The notes below the pieces were generated by a model, which saw nothing but the letters and a program-made list of their open reading frames with translations, was not told the origin of the DNA and made no database searches. A DNA stretch of 64,000 bases from positions 558,001 to 622,000 of the forward strand of contig CP053446.1 of the NCBI GenBank assembly GCA_013285405.1. The letters run 5' to 3'. The position numbers and the translations under genes are program-made. Of this stretch, positions 27,670 through 37,537 are shown in pieces (within the stretch, counting starts at the first letter, position 1; every line of letters begins with the position of its first letter). The DNA is from Ignavibacteriota bacterium. Its GTDB lineage: Bacteria > Bacteroidota > Ignavibacteria > Ignavibacteriales > Ignavibacteriaceae.

Positions 27670-27691
27670 AATCCCCGCCGAAGCAGGGATT
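27670..27691 (-). terminator. Terminator-like hairpin after the T9SS gene at 27721
   Basis: AATCCC (27670-27675) and GGGATT (27686-27691), followed by TTTTTATTTC on the minus strand; 30 bases past the stop. Confidence 0.75.
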
Positions 27692-27720
27692 CATTAATAA
27701 TTCTAAATTTCAAATTGTTA

Positions 27721-30639
27721 TTATTTCAAAAGGAGCATTTTTCTAGTCTCAAATTTTTGTTCCGTTCTAAAAGTATAGAAGTAAATTCCACTCGAATAGT
27801 TCTCCGCATTAAATACTGCTTCATAAATCTTCCCACCATCTGCAATTCCAGTAAATATCGTCTCCACTTCATTCCCTAATAAATCAATTACTTTTAGCTC
27901 TGCTTTTTGTGTTTCTGCGACAGCAAATTTAATAGTGGTAATTGGATTGAACGGATTGGGATAATTCTGCTCAAGCACAAATCCATTTGGAATATTTCCT
28001 GCATCAACTTCAATTACTTTTGAATATTCAAACTGCCCGTCAGTATCAATCTGTTTTAGCCGATATGCATAACTGCCATACTTTATCACTTCATCCATAT
28101 AGGAATATTCTTTAGGTGAGTTACTGTTTCCACTTCCTTCAACAAACCCAATCTTTATCCACACGGTGTCATACTTTGCGGAGCGAAGAATCTCGAAACC
28201 ATAATTATTAACTTCGGTTTCTGTTTGCCATTTTAATTGAATGTCTCCACTCTTCAAAACTTTTGCGGTGAAGGATGTGAGTTCGACGGGGAGAGGATTA
28301 TCAATATTTAATTCATATACTCCTCTACCGTGAGTTGCTGCTCTAAGGTATCTAGTACCACCATTACTGTAAAAGCTAAAATCAAGTACAGGTACAAATG
28401 GCATTCCATTGCTTAATTTTATCCAGTTTGTACCTCCATTGGTTGTCCAGTAAACGCCAAAATCATTTCCAGCATATAAATGGTTAGTATTTGCAGGGTC
28501 TATAAATAAATCACTAACAGGAACTGACGGCAAGTTACCACTGACATTGGTCCAGTTTGTACCAAAGTTGGTCGTTTTAATAACCTGCCCACCAATGTAT
28601 GATGCTCTTGTCATGTAAAATATATTAGCGTTCACTGGATCGGCAATTACTCGTTGGATATTAGTCCCAGTAAATCCGGCAGCAGTTACATTCGATGTTA
28701 TGTCTGTCCATGTTACACCTTCATCAGATGATCGGTGTATGGCTGGTGCGATAGTATAGTCACTAGATACCGCAATCATATTATTAGTTGATATCGGTGA
28801 TTGAGCAACTGAGGTAACATGGTAACCACTTATTAAACCTGAAATCATTGACCAGGTTCCTGATGCGCCTGAAGAATTTGATCGCCGAATTTGGCCATTG
28901 ATCGCAGCAAAAATACGAGTAGAAATGGTAGGATGTTGCCAATATGGAGCCAACCAAGCTGCGCTCCCAACATAATCAACGTTTTGCCAACTTACACCAG
29001 CATTGGTGCTCCTTAATAAGTTTCCATACTGAGTACTCATAAAAATAAAATTCGAGTTGCTATAATCAACAAAACACTCCATACCATCACCGCTTGTTTC
29101 AAAAATCCAATCACTTGCACCTTTATTTGCAGTGCTGAAATTTCCGTTATCCTGTGCCCCTCCAAATAGTATAGAAGAATTAGTTGGATGAGATGCTACT
29201 CTGTAAAATTGTATTGTATTAATATTGTTATTAACGTTGAACCAGGTTGCACCAGCATCAGTAGATTTAAAAATACCGCCATCACATCCCAGGTAAACTA
29301 TATTACCATTCGACGGAGCAAATTGTATTTTATGTATATCAACGTGAGAATAACAATCCCAAGCCGTTGTACCTCCCTGAAAACCGGATGGATTCCGAAC
29401 GAATGAAATATTTGAACCATTAGTTGTTCTGCTAAGTTCTACATTACCAAAACAAGCAACATTAGCATTTGTTGGATGAACAGATAGACATAGGTCGTAT
29501 GATCCCTGGTCATTAACTGATGATCCATCATAGCTACCTGAAATATTAACTCCTGAGGAAATCTGAGACCAATTTACTCCTCCATTTGTGGATTTGAATG
29601 CTGCTGTAGTCCGTCCACCGGGTAAAGCAGAATCGTTATAAATAAGCAAATATATGATTAGAGGTGAGGAAGCAGATAATTCAAATTGCATTCTACCAAT
29701 CGAAGTTGCTGAAGGAAGACCTGTATTACTTTGAATCCAGTTTACTCCACCATCAGTAGAACGATAAAACCCACTCGAAGAAGATTGATCTCCACAGGCA
29801 GCATAAGCTAACAGGCTACTTGATGGATGAAAAGCAACATCAAAAGCATCTTGAACATTTAAAGTTCTTGTCCAGGTAGTACCTGCATCAGAACTTCTCC
29901 AAACACCCTCATTATTTGGAAAAGCATTATTCCAATTACCTGACCCAAGTGATGCCAAAATAACATTTGAATTGCCTGGATTTACTTCAATATCTGAGAA
30001 TTGAGTTTGAGTTCCGAATCCATTTGTAATATGAGTCCAATTATCTCCACCATCTATTGTTTTGTAAAGTCCATTTCCTTCGTATGTAACATTATTATAA
30101 AACCATATAGCTTCACCGGTACCGGCATAAACTACATTAGGATTATTAGGGTCGATTGCAATACCACCAAAAGTTAATCTGCTTAAACTACCACTTTTAT
30201 CCAACCAGGTTGTGCCACCATTACTAGTTTTCCAAATTCCTCCCGCAGCAGCACCAAGATATGCAGTGTTTGGATCTGTTGGATGAACATCAAGTCCGCG
30301 TACTCTTCCGCTTACTTTTCCCCAATAAGGAACAAAGCTTGACGTCATGTCAATTGCATTCGGACCTAGATTCGTCCATAAATCTGAGGTGCCACTTATT
30401 TTATTAAGTTCCAAATTATTTTCTGCAATTTTTTGTTCTTCAATTGCTATCTGGTGATCAACATGTTCTTTTGGGAATATACCGTTTTCATCAGTTCTTG
30501 GACGATAAAACCATTCGTATCTCTTAAATGATTTTTTCTCTCTTATTTTCTCCGGCACTTGGTCCCAAACAGATTTATATTGACCATAAGTAGATGTTAA
30601 TAATAGTAGAATTAGAAATGGTATTATTATTTTCATCAT
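27721..30639 (-). CDS. Large T9SS cargo with BNR/Asp-box beta-propeller
   Basis: A 972-residue secreted protein. Signal peptide 1-19 is followed by a short charged segment and then a sortilin/sialidase-like propeller from about residue 85 to 770 with many Asp-box turns (S-x-D-x-G-x-x-W: SSDAGTTWTR, STDGGVNWIQ, STDAGATWFN, SSDEGVTWTD) alternating with PTNPN.VYLG-type strands. The linker LPVELTSFTAKVLKSGDIQLKW has the degraded element peptide SAKYDTVW (28168-28194), and YPNPFNPITTIKFAV begins the sorting domain. Such proteins are thought to be extracellular adhesins or glycan binders; no catalytic residue can be named. Confidence 0.85.
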   Translation of the reverse strand: MMKIIIPFLILLLLTSTYGQYKSVWDQVPEKIREKKSFKRYEWFYRPRTDENGIFPKEHVDHQIAIEEQKIAENNLELNKISGTSDLWTNLGPNAIDMTSSFVPYWGKVSGRVRGLDVHPTDPNTAYLGAAAGGIWKTSNGGTTWLDKSGSLSRLTFGGIAIDPNNPNVVYAGTGEAIWFYNNVTYEGNGLYKTIDGGDNWTHITNGFGTQTQFSDIEVNPGNSNVILASLGSGNWNNAFPNNEGVWRSSDAGTTWTRTLNVQDAFDVAFHPSSSLLAYAACGDQSSSSGFYRSTDGGVNWIQSNTGLPSATSIGRMQFELSASSPLIIYLLIYNDSALPGGRTTAAFKSTNGGVNWSQISSGVNISGSYDGSSVNDQGSYDLCLSVHPTNANVACFGNVELSRTTNGSNISFVRNPSGFQGGTTAWDCYSHVDIHKIQFAPSNGNIVYLGCDGGIFKSTDAGATWFNVNNNINTIQFYRVASHPTNSSILFGGAQDNGNFSTANKGASDWIFETSGDGMECFVDYSNSNFIFMSTQYGNLLRSTNAGVSWQNVDYVGSAAWLAPYWQHPTISTRIFAAINGQIRRSNSSGASGTWSMISGLISGYHVTSVAQSPISTNNMIAVSSDYTIAPAIHRSSDEGVTWTDITSNVTAAGFTGTNIQRVIADPVNANIFYMTRASYIGGQVIKTTNFGTNWTNVSGNLPSVPVSDLFIDPANTNHLYAGNDFGVYWTTNGGTNWIKLSNGMPFVPVLDFSFYSNGGTRYLRAATHGRGVYELNIDNPLPVELTSFTAKVLKSGDIQLKWQTETEVNNYGFEILRSAKYDTVWIKIGFVEGSGNSNSPKEYSYMDEVIKYGSYAYRLKQIDTDGQFEYSKVIEVDAGNIPNGFVLEQNYPNPFNPITTIKFAVAETQKAELKVIDLLGNEVETIFTGIADGGKIYEAVFNAENYSSGIYFYTFRTEQKFETRKMLLLK
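28168..28194 (-). repeat. Degenerate in-frame repeat element inside a T9SS gene
   Basis: GTCATACTTTGCGGAGCGAAGAATCTC on plus is a diverged form of GTCATTCTGAGCGAAGCGAAGAATCTC (53721-53747), placed at the same codon position of the linker. Confidence 0.5.
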
Positions 30640-30812
30640 TTTACACCTTATTATTAATTTTTCTTTGATGAATTGAAATTAACATGACTAAAAATTGAAT
30701 AATTTCATTACTACTTATGATTAAATTATTAATAAAAATCAAACTTTCATCAATAATCTTATAATAATTTACAAGCAAATTTTTTTTAGTTGCATTTTAG
30801 TAAATCAACACG

Positions 30813-31760
30813 ATGTCTATTATGAATAAAATGTCAAAAAAAATACTTATCACTGGCGCAACCGGTTCGATCGGTCGAAGATTGGTGCAGGAGTTATCTG
30901 CAAGAGGAGATGAAGTAATTGTCTTCACCCGAAATCTGGAAAATGCTCAGATGAAAATAGCTAATGCAAATAAGTATGTCAAGTGGGTTTATGATTGTAT
31001 GGATGTATGGATGTATGAATTGAACGGTGCGGATGCAGTAGTTCATCTTGCCGGTGCAAATCTTGGTGCAAAAAGATTAACTGCTAATTATAAAAAACTT
31101 GCGTACGAGAGTCGGGTGCTCAGTACTAAAAATTTAGTTGAAGCAATCAGACAGACAGAAAAAAAACCAGAAGTGTTTATCTGTGCAAATGCGGTTGGGT
31201 ATTATGGTAATCGATTTGAAGAAATCCTTGATGAAAATAGTTCAGCAGGAAATGACTTCCTGGCGAAACTTTGTAAAGATTGGGAAAACGAAGCACAAAA
31301 AGTTGAACAGTACGGCGTAAGAAGAGTTTCGCTGAGAACCGGTTTGGTTATGATGAAAGATGAAGGTGTAATTAAACAATTACTTCTTCCATTCAAACTT
31401 TTTTTTGGTGGACCACTTAGAAACGGCAGACAATGGTTTCCGTGGATTCACATTGATGACATTGTTGGAATCTATATTGAAGCAATTGATAATGAAAACT
31501 TATCCGGACCAGTTAATGCTTCATCTCCCGGAATCGTCCGGATGAAAGAATTTGCCAAAACATTTGGGAAAATATTGAAACGACCTTCGCTGTTCCCTAT
31601 CCCAAAATTTGCAATGAAAATTGTTGCAGGCGAAATTGCTGAGTATGCTGTTATGAGTCAGAGAACAAGTGTAGAAAAAATTTTAAATGCTGGATATAAA
31701 TTTAGGTTTGAAAATCTGAAGTTGGCTTTGAGGGATTTGCTGATTCAAGGCGTAAAATAA
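30813..31760 (+). CDS. TIGR01777 family NAD(P)-binding epimerase (YfcH-like)
   Basis: A 315-residue short-chain dehydrogenase-like protein. The Rossmann motif ILITGATGSIGRRLV is near residues 11-25, with VVHLAGANLGAKRL and NAVGYYGNRFEE following, as in E. coli YfcH and the plant-type sugar epimerase-like proteins of TIGR01777. FPWIHIDDIVGIY marks the C-terminal part. Substrate is unknown. The true start may be the third Met (MSKKILITG, residue 7). An 8-base tandem repeat (30996-31019) sits in the variable loop. One of three plus-strand genes; its neighbours on both sides are on minus. Confidence 0.88.
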   Translation: MSIMNKMSKKILITGATGSIGRRLVQELSARGDEVIVFTRNLENAQMKIANANKYVKWVYDCMDVWMYELNGADAVVHLAGANLGAKRLTANYKKLAYESRVLSTKNLVEAIRQTEKKPEVFICANAVGYYGNRFEEILDENSSAGNDFLAKLCKDWENEAQKVEQYGVRRVSLRTGLVMMKDEGVIKQLLLPFKLFFGGPLRNGRQWFPWIHIDDIVGIYIEAIDNENLSGPVNASSPGIVRMKEFAKTFGKILKRPSLFPIPKFAMKIVAGEIAEYAVMSQRTSVEKILNAGYKFRFENLKLALRDLLIQGVK

Positions 31761-31791
31761 TCAATCTATAATAATTTGTGAACTTTATTTC

Positions 31792-32352
31792 TTATTTCAC
31801 ATCCTGAAGTAATTTATTGAGATTTTTGACTATGTCTTCTCTTTCAAGCTCTTTGAATTTTTCAGCAGTAGAGACTAAATAATTTTTATCGATTGAATTT
31901 TTATTTCTAATTAAAAGATTCTCAACATCACCCAGATCAAGATGTCGGCTTGCAAAAAGTTTGTATAGAATTAAATCTTCCAGAGTGCAAATATAAAATT
32001 CAGATTCACCGAGTTTTTTTCTTTGTCTTCTGGATATAATTGTATCATCGAAAATTGTTAGACCTGCGATAACATCAATTCTAACATTTGTAATTTTATC
32101 TTTCAGCGGTAAGACAAAATTTCTGGAAAAGAAATTCAGAGAATCATCATAAACCGGTTGATATTCTTTGACAAATTTATCATGAATTTCCTTTATTTGT
32201 TCTAATTTGCAAAGAACAGTTATGTCAATATCCTTTGTTGTTCTTTGATAGTCATAGCTTATTACAGCTACTCCACCAACAACAGCGTATTTGATAGAAG
32301 TGTCTTTACAGAATTCATCTAACTTAAACAATGTTTGTTCGAAACTGTTCAC
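31792..32352 (-). CDS. Nucleotidyltransferase (AbiEii/MenT-like superfamily)
   Basis: A 186-residue minimal nucleotidyltransferase. The Gly-Gly of VVGGVAVIS (residues 26-27), Asp41 and Asp43 in KDIDIT, and a third Asp at 93 (VRIDVI) make the catalytic triad of the pol-beta-like superfamily. The C-terminal half has LEDLILYKLFASRHLDLGDVENLL, a helix characteristic of AbiEii-type toxins and related stand-alone enzymes. Its start overlaps the stop of a 78-residue gene by 4 bases. The pair looks like a toxin-antitoxin or abortive-infection module; transfer to tRNA or another target is inferred from relatives only. Confidence 0.8.
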   Translation of the reverse strand: MNSFEQTLFKLDEFCKDTSIKYAVVGGVAVISYDYQRTTKDIDITVLCKLEQIKEIHDKFVKEYQPVYDDSLNFFSRNFVLPLKDKITNVRIDVIAGLTIFDDTIISRRQRKKLGESEFYICTLEDLILYKLFASRHLDLGDVENLLIRNKNSIDKNYLVSTAEKFKELEREDIVKNLNKLLQDVK

Positions 32353-32585
32353 GTTTTAATACCAAATTTTTCTATTAGTTCTTTTCGTAGCTTAACTTTA
32401 TCCTCAACATATCGCGATTCGAATGGTGAATTATTTTTCAGCCAAATATCATAGATCTCCTGCCAAAATTCTAAAAATTGTCTGGTCTCATCATCAGTAG
32501 GTTTATGATAGTTTTCTTCTTCCCACTTACGGTATGCAGCATAATTGGGTCTTGGTTCGAAAAACTTTTTTGAATCTTTGCTCAT
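32349..32585 (-). CDS. Small charged protein paired with nucleotidyltransferase
   Basis: A 78-residue hydrophilic protein (KKFFEPRPNYAAYRKWEEENYHKP, ETRQFLEFWQEIYDIW, VKLRKELIEKFGI), predicted helical, with no known domain that I can recognise. It is directly upstream of and overlaps the nucleotidyltransferase gene, as antitoxins often do, but it lacks an obvious DNA-binding motif. The pair is therefore a candidate, not a demonstrated system. Confidence 0.7.
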   Translation of the reverse strand: MSKDSKKFFEPRPNYAAYRKWEEENYHKPTDDETRQFLEFWQEIYDIWLKNNSPFESRYVEDKVKLRKELIEKFGIKT

Positions 32586-32600
32586 AATTTCTTTAAAATA

Positions 32601-32629
32601 AAAAATGCCAGCCTTGACAGGACCGGCAT
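32601..32629 (-). terminator. Rho-independent terminator after ahcY
   Basis: ATGCC(GG) and (GG)CAT arms with a loop around CCTGTCAAGG, followed on minus by TTTTTTATTT; 14 bases past the ahcY stop, before the small gene pair. Confidence 0.8.
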
Positions 32630-32642
32630 ATTGAAATAATTT

Positions 32643-33971
32643 TCAATACCTGTAATAATCAGGTTTATAAGGTCCTTCAACAGGAACACCAATATATTCT
32701 GCCTGATCTGATCTGAGAACATCAAGTTCAGCACCAACTTTGGCAAGATGAAGTCTTGCGACCATTTCATCAAGATGTTTTGGTAATGTATAAACTTTGT
32801 TCTCGTATTTTTTATGATGATTCCAAAGTTCGATTTGTGCAAGAACCTGGTTTGAAAATGAATTTGACATTACATAAGACGGATGTCCCATTGCACAGCC
32901 GAGGTTTACCAATCTTCCTTCAGCAAGAACGATTATATTTTTTCCATCAATTGTGTACATATCAACCTGGGGTTTGATGTTGTCTTTTGTAGTTCCGAAA
33001 TTCTTATTCAACCACGCCATATCAATTTCATTATCGAAGTGACCAATGTTACAGACAACTGTTTTATCTTTCATCAGTTTAAATATCTTTTCATTAATTA
33101 CATTATAGTTTCCTGTTGCTGTTACAATTATATCAGCACGCGGTGCAGCCTTTTCCATTTTTTGAACTTCGTAACCATCCATTGCAGCCTGCAGAGCACA
33201 AATCGGATCAATCTCAGTTACGATTACTCTGACTCCGGCTCCTCGAAGTGATTGAGCAGAGCCTTTTCCAACATCGCCATAACCTGCAACAACTGCAACT
33301 TTACCTGCCATCATTAAATCTGTTGCTCTTCTTAATGCATCAACTAAAGATTCACGACATCCATACTTATTATCAAATTTTGATTTCGTTACAGAGTCAT
33401 TAACATTGAATGCAGGAACAGGAAGAGTTCCCTTCTTCTCTCTTTCATACAAGCGATGAACACCTGTTGTTGTTTCTTCGGAAATTCCTTTAATCTCTTT
33501 TATCAGTTCAGGATATTTATCAAGAACCACATTTGTCAAATCACCGCCATCATCAAGAATCATATTTAATGGCTTGCGATCCTTTCCGAAGAATAAAGTT
33601 TGTTCAATACACCAATCATATTCTTCAAGCGTTTCACCTTTCCATGCGTAAACAGGAATTCCTGCTTTTGCAATTGCAGCGGCAGCATGATCTTGCGTAG
33701 AAAAAATATTACACGAAGACCATTGAACTTCAGCACCAAGATCTTTTAAAGTTTCAATCAACACGGCTGTCTGAATTGTCATATGAAGGCAACCGGCAAT
33801 TCGTGCGCCTTTAAGTGGTTGTTCTTTTTTATATTTTTCTCTGATAGACATTAAACCCGGCATTTCTGCTTCAGCCAGAATAATTTCTTTTCTTCCCCAT
33901 TCTGCCAGCGAAATATCCTTCACTTTAAACGGAAGAATTTTCACATCATTTTTAATTGCGACGTCACTCAT
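32643..33971 (-). CDS. ahcY: Adenosylhomocysteinase
   Basis: Hydrolyses S-adenosylhomocysteine to adenosine and homocysteine, recycling the product of methyl transfers. The 442-residue protein has the NAD-binding Rossmann motif [16 protein letters not shown], the N-terminal [17 protein letters not shown], the [15 protein letters not shown] substrate loop and the C-terminal YKPDYYRY ending typical of the family. It is 60 bases downstream of metK, the two acting in the same SAM cycle and probably sharing a transcript. Confidence 0.95.
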   Translation of the reverse strand: MSDVAIKNDVKILPFKVKDISLAEWGRKEIILAEAEMPGLMSIREKYKKEQPLKGARIAGCLHMTIQTAVLIETLKDLGAEVQWSSCNIFSTQDHAAAAIAKAGIPVYAWKGETLEEYDWCIEQTLFFGKDRKPLNMILDDGGDLTNVVLDKYPELIKEIKGISEETTTGVHRLYEREKKGTLPVPAFNVNDSVTKSKFDNKYGCRESLVDALRRATDLMMAGKVAVVAGYGDVGKGSAQSLRGAGVRVIVTEIDPICALQAAMDGYEVQKMEKAAPRADIIVTATGNYNVINEKIFKLMKDKTVVCNIGHFDNEIDMAWLNKNFGTTKDNIKPQVDMYTIDGKNIIVLAEGRLVNLGCAMGHPSYVMSNSFSNQVLAQIELWNHHKKYENKVYTLPKHLDEMVARLHLAKVGAELDVLRSDQAEYIGVPVEGPYKPDYYRY

Positions 33972-34031
33972 TTTTAACCTTATCTTTTTTTAGTAATAAT
34001 AAATAGCCAACAAAAGTTCGATACACATAAA

Positions 34032-35180
34032 TTATTTTTTTAGGTACTTCTTGAATATTGGAACAAGATCAAGTTTTTCCCAGGTAAAATCTTTGTCATT
34101 TCTTCCAAAATGTCCATAAGCCGAAGTTTTCTGGTAAATTGGTCTTCTTAATTTTAATCTTGAAATAATTCCTTTCGGAGTTAGATCAACTTCTTTCTGG
34201 ATCATTTGTGAAATAGCTTTATCGGAAATTACGCCAGTACCATTTGTATCAACGAAAACAGAAATTGGTTGTGCAACACCAATTGCATAAGAAACCTGCA
34301 CCAAACATTCTTTTGCAAGTTTTGCAGCAACTACATTTTTTGCAATGTGTCGCGCAGCATAAGTAGCGCTTCTATCAACTTTGGAAGGATCTTTCCCAGA
34401 GAATGCACCACCACCATGAGGAGCCCAGCCACCATAAGTATCAACTATAATTTTTCTTCCTGTTAATCCGCTGTCACCGTGTGGTCCGCCAATTTCAAAT
34501 CTTCCGGTTGGATTTACAAAATACTTCGTATTCTTATCAAGATATTTTGCAGGTATTACTTTCTTAATCACATTCTGAATTACATCTGATTTTATTTTAC
34601 TTTGTTTTGTATTTGCATCATGCTGAGTCGAAATAACTACTGCATCAACTCTTAATGGTTTTCCGTTGTCATTGTATTCGATTGTTACCTGTGATTTTGA
34701 ATCAGGACGAAGGTAAGGCATTAATCCGTTATTTCTTTTTCTAATGTCTGCAAGCCTTTTTACAAGTTTATGTGCGAATACAATTGGCATCGGCATTAAC
34801 TCAGGAGTCTGATCACAGGCATAACCAAACATAATTCCCTGATCTCCGGCACCGCCGGTATCAACTCCCATTGCAATATCCGGTGATTGTGAATGAATCG
34901 CATTAAGTACAGAACAAGATTCTGAATCAAATTTATAATCTGCTTTTGTATAGCCAATCTTTTCAACTGTTTGACGTACAATTGCCGGAACATCAATATA
35001 GGTTTTAGTAGTAATCTCACCACCAACTAAAACTAATCCGGTTGTTACGAATGTTTCGCAAGCTACTCTTGCGTAAGGATCATGAGCATAGATTGCATCA
35101 AGAATTCCATCGGAAATTGCATCACTAACTTTATCAGGATGACCTTCAGAAACTGATTCTGATGTAAAGAAAAACGACAT
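34032..35180 (-). CDS. metK: S-adenosylmethionine synthetase
   Basis: Forms SAM from methionine and ATP. All hallmarks are seen: [18 protein letters not shown] at the N-terminus, [12 protein letters not shown], and the P-loop-like [19 protein letters not shown]-type stretch (here [16 protein letters not shown]). Length 382 residues is normal. Transcribed from a Bacteroidota-type promoter at 35240-35271, followed by ahcY. A ribosome binding site AAAGGT lies about eight bases upstream of the ATG. Confidence 0.96.
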   Translation of the reverse strand: MSFFFTSESVSEGHPDKVSDAISDGILDAIYAHDPYARVACETFVTTGLVLVGGEITTKTYIDVPAIVRQTVEKIGYTKADYKFDSESCSVLNAIHSQSPDIAMGVDTGGAGDQGIMFGYACDQTPELMPMPIVFAHKLVKRLADIRKRNNGLMPYLRPDSKSQVTIEYNDNGKPLRVDAVVISTQHDANTKQSKIKSDVIQNVIKKVIPAKYLDKNTKYFVNPTGRFEIGGPHGDSGLTGRKIIVDTYGGWAPHGGGAFSGKDPSKVDRSATYAARHIAKNVVAAKLAKECLVQVSYAIGVAQPISVFVDTNGTGVISDKAISQMIQKEVDLTPKGIISRLKLRRPIYQKTSAYGHFGRNDKDFTWEKLDLVPIFKKYLKK

Positions 35181-35239
35181 TATTATCTACCTTTATGAAA
35201 TGAAAAATTTTCTATAAGCGCTTTTTGAAAAAAGGCTTA

Positions 35240-35271
35240 CAAACTTAGGGAAAGGGGTTTTTAATAACAAG
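35240..35271 (-). promoter_or_regulatory. Bacteroidota-type promoter of metK-ahcY
   Basis: On minus, CTTG (35268-35271) is followed by 20 bases and then TAAGTTTG (35240-35247), matching the TTTG-N(19-21)-TAnnTTTG pattern of the primary sigma factor in this phylum. Transcription would start about 50 bases before the metK ATG. I see no SAM riboswitch aptamer in the short leader. Confidence 0.65.
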
Positions 35272-35347
35272 TTAAACAGGCTTAACTTTGGTATTAAAAT
35301 TATAAATTAATTTTAATCAGATATTATTTTGAGTGAAGTAACATAGC

Positions 35348-36301
35348 ATGAAATTATCCACAAAAATTACAGAACTCTTCAAGATTGAATATCCTATTAT
35401 TCAGGCTGGAATGGTCTGGGCTTCAGGATGGAAATTAGCTTCAGCAGTATCAAATGAAGGTGGTCTCGGTTTGATTGGTTCTGGTTCTATGAAACCTGAT
35501 CTTTTGAGAGAACATATCCAGAAATGCAGAGTAGCAACTGACAAACCATTCGGTGTAAACATTCCGCTAATGAGGCGTGATGTAGATCAGCTTGTTAAAG
35601 TAACTGTTGAAGAAGGTGTTAAAATTGTTTTTAGTTCTGCTGGTCATCCGGGAAAATTTATCAGGCAATTCAAAGAAAGTAATATTAAAGTAGCTCATGT
35701 AATTCCATCTGTAAAACATGCTTTAAAAGCTGAAGAAGTTGGTTGTGATGCAGTAGTTGGTGAAGGTGTTGAGGCTGGTGGTCATAATGGGATTAATGAA
35801 ACAACAACACTTTCTTTGATTCCACAGCTTGTTGATGCAGTAAAAATTCCTGTGATAGCAGCAGGAGGAATTGCTGATGGCAGAGGAATACTTGCTGCAT
35901 TTTCACTCGGTGCAGATGGTGTGCAAATCGGAACGAGATTCGCCGCGACAATTGAATCTTCAGCTCACGAAAATTATAAAAAGAAAGTTGTTGAGGCTAA
36001 AGATGATGGAACTGTACTTGCATTTAAAAAAATCGGACTTGTGAGAATGTTAAAAAATGATTTCGCTTTTCGCGCACTTCAAGCTGAAAAAGAGGGCTGG
36101 GATGAAGCCAGGCTAATGCAATTACTTGGTTCAAAAAGAGAAAGATCCGGAATATTTGAAGGTGATGAAAATGAAGGTGAGCTTGAAGCAGGACAAAGTT
36201 CCGGATTGATAAATGAAATCCTAACTGTTAAAGAATTATTTAAAAAATTATTGGTTGAAACTTCGGAAGCTCAGAAAAGAAATAACTTGCTGATCCGATA
36301 A
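35348..36301 (+). CDS. Nitronate monooxygenase / FabK-like flavoprotein
   Basis: A 317-residue TIM-barrel flavoenzyme. It opens with FKIEYPIIQAGMVWASGWKLA, followed by NEGGLGLIGSG, VVGEGVEAGGHNG (active-site His region) and IPVIAAGGIADGRGILAAF...GADGVQIGTRF, the FMN-phosphate site. The family includes nitronate monooxygenases and the enoyl-ACP reductase FabK; these are hard to separate by sequence, and the nearby genes give no fatty acid synthesis context. Divergent from metK. Confidence 0.85.
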   Translation: MKLSTKITELFKIEYPIIQAGMVWASGWKLASAVSNEGGLGLIGSGSMKPDLLREHIQKCRVATDKPFGVNIPLMRRDVDQLVKVTVEEGVKIVFSSAGHPGKFIRQFKESNIKVAHVIPSVKHALKAEEVGCDAVVGEGVEAGGHNGINETTTLSLIPQLVDAVKIPVIAAGGIADGRGILAAFSLGADGVQIGTRFAATIESSAHENYKKKVVEAKDDGTVLAFKKIGLVRMLKNDFAFRALQAEKEGWDEARLMQLLGSKRERSGIFEGDENEGELEAGQSSGLINEILTVKELFKKLLVETSEAQKRNNLLIR

Positions 36302-36305
36302 GCAA

Positions 36306-37535
36306 TCAAATCGCTTCGAGAACATCATTAACAACCGTATCTACATCCTTTGAATTTTCAAAGAACGATACTAATCTTCTTATCACTGCTTCTACAACAG
36401 CATCCGGACAGGAAGCTCCGCTGGTTATCATTATTTCTACCGGATACTTTGCAGGTAGATAGTTTTTTGAAAATGTAATTGTTTGTTTATGCACATCGAA
36501 ATGGTTGATTTCATTTTCGGAAATTATTCTTTCAGCAGAATCAATAAAGTAAGTTCTGATTTCTTCCTGGCAAATTTTCACAATGTTTGTCGTATTTGAA
36601 CTATTGTAACCACCAACTACAATTGCAAAATCTGCTTCCACTTCAAGCATACCATAAGTTGCATCCTGGTTATCGTTAGTTGCATAACATAAAGTATCAC
36701 GGGTATCAGCAAAATGTCTGTTAATATTTTCAACACCAAATTTTTTTATCATAGTATCTTTTAACAGATCAGCTATCTCCTGCGTTTCAACGGCAAGCAT
36801 CGTTGTTTGGTTTACCACACCGATTCTTTCAAGATCTTTCCTGACATCAAATCCTTCAGAATATTTTCCTTTAAAGTATGCAAGAAAATCCTCTTCTGTT
36901 TTTATACCAAGTATTACGTCAGAAAGAAATTTTGTTTCCTCAAGATTACGAACGATAACGGAAGGAGAATTTTGTATTGAGTGTGAAAATGTTGCTCTTG
37001 TTTCTTCGTGATAATGTTTGCCATGGATTATTATAGAATAATCTTTTTTCCCAAGGTCTTCTGAGCGGTTCCAGACTTTTTCAACAAAAGGACAGGTTGT
37101 GTTGAAAGCATACGGATTTACACCCAACTTATTTAATTTTTTTTCTATTTCAAGAGTAGTTCCAAAAGCTGGTATTATCACTATGTCATCGCTTTTAATC
37201 TCTTCCCAGGCAATGAGTTGATTCCCGCTTGTATCCATAATGAACCTGATACCCATACTCAGCAAATCATTGTTAACGCCGGGATTGTGAATCATTTCGC
37301 TCAAAAGAAAAATTCTTTTTCCCGGATTTTGTTCGATGGTTTTATAAGCTATTTCGATTGCGTTTTCAACTCCATAACAGAAACCAAAATGACGGGCGAG
37401 ATAAAATTTTACGGGACCGAAATCAAGCAGCGTCGGTGAGAAATCTTTTTTACGCGGGTCATCAAGCTTTCTGTTGTTCTTTATTTGAGTGATGAAAGAA
37501 CTTTTATAATGTATTGGTATATCAAACTTTTTCAT
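36306..37535 (-). CDS. ispH: 4-hydroxy-3-methylbut-2-enyl diphosphate reductase, long form
   Basis: Last step of the methylerythritol phosphate isoprenoid pathway, yielding IPP and DMAPP. The three Fe-S ligands are Cys53 (HFGFCYGVENAI), Cys148 (TTCPFVEKVW) and Cys283 (DTLCYATNDNQ); SSNTTNIV corresponds to the phosphate-binding SSNS. At 409 residues it is about 90-100 longer than E. coli IspH, with an extended N-terminus and a mid insertion, as in cyanobacterial and plant forms. Converges tail to tail with the nitronate monooxygenase gene, four bases apart. Confidence 0.93.
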   Translation of the reverse strand: MKKFDIPIHYKSSFITQIKNNRKLDDPRKKDFSPTLLDFGPVKFYLARHFGFCYGVENAIEIAYKTIEQNPGKRIFLLSEMIHNPGVNNDLLSMGIRFIMDTSGNQLIAWEEIKSDDIVIIPAFGTTLEIEKKLNKLGVNPYAFNTTCPFVEKVWNRSEDLGKKDYSIIIHGKHYHEETRATFSHSIQNSPSVIVRNLEETKFLSDVILGIKTEEDFLAYFKGKYSEGFDVRKDLERIGVVNQTTMLAVETQEIADLLKDTMIKKFGVENINRHFADTRDTLCYATNDNQDATYGMLEVEADFAIVVGGYNSSNTTNIVKICQEEIRTYFIDSAERIISENEINHFDVHKQTITFSKNYLPAKYPVEIMITSGASCPDAVVEAVIRRLVSFFENSKDVDTVVNDVLEAI

Positions 37536-37537
37536 AA

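Noticed and set aside
32582-32842. 86-codon minus-strand ORF
   Set aside because: Lies over the end of ahcY in another frame; codon content is a shadow.
35181-35347. SAM riboswitch upstream of metK
   Set aside because: The leader of about 50 bases after the promoter is too short and shows no aptamer-like structure.
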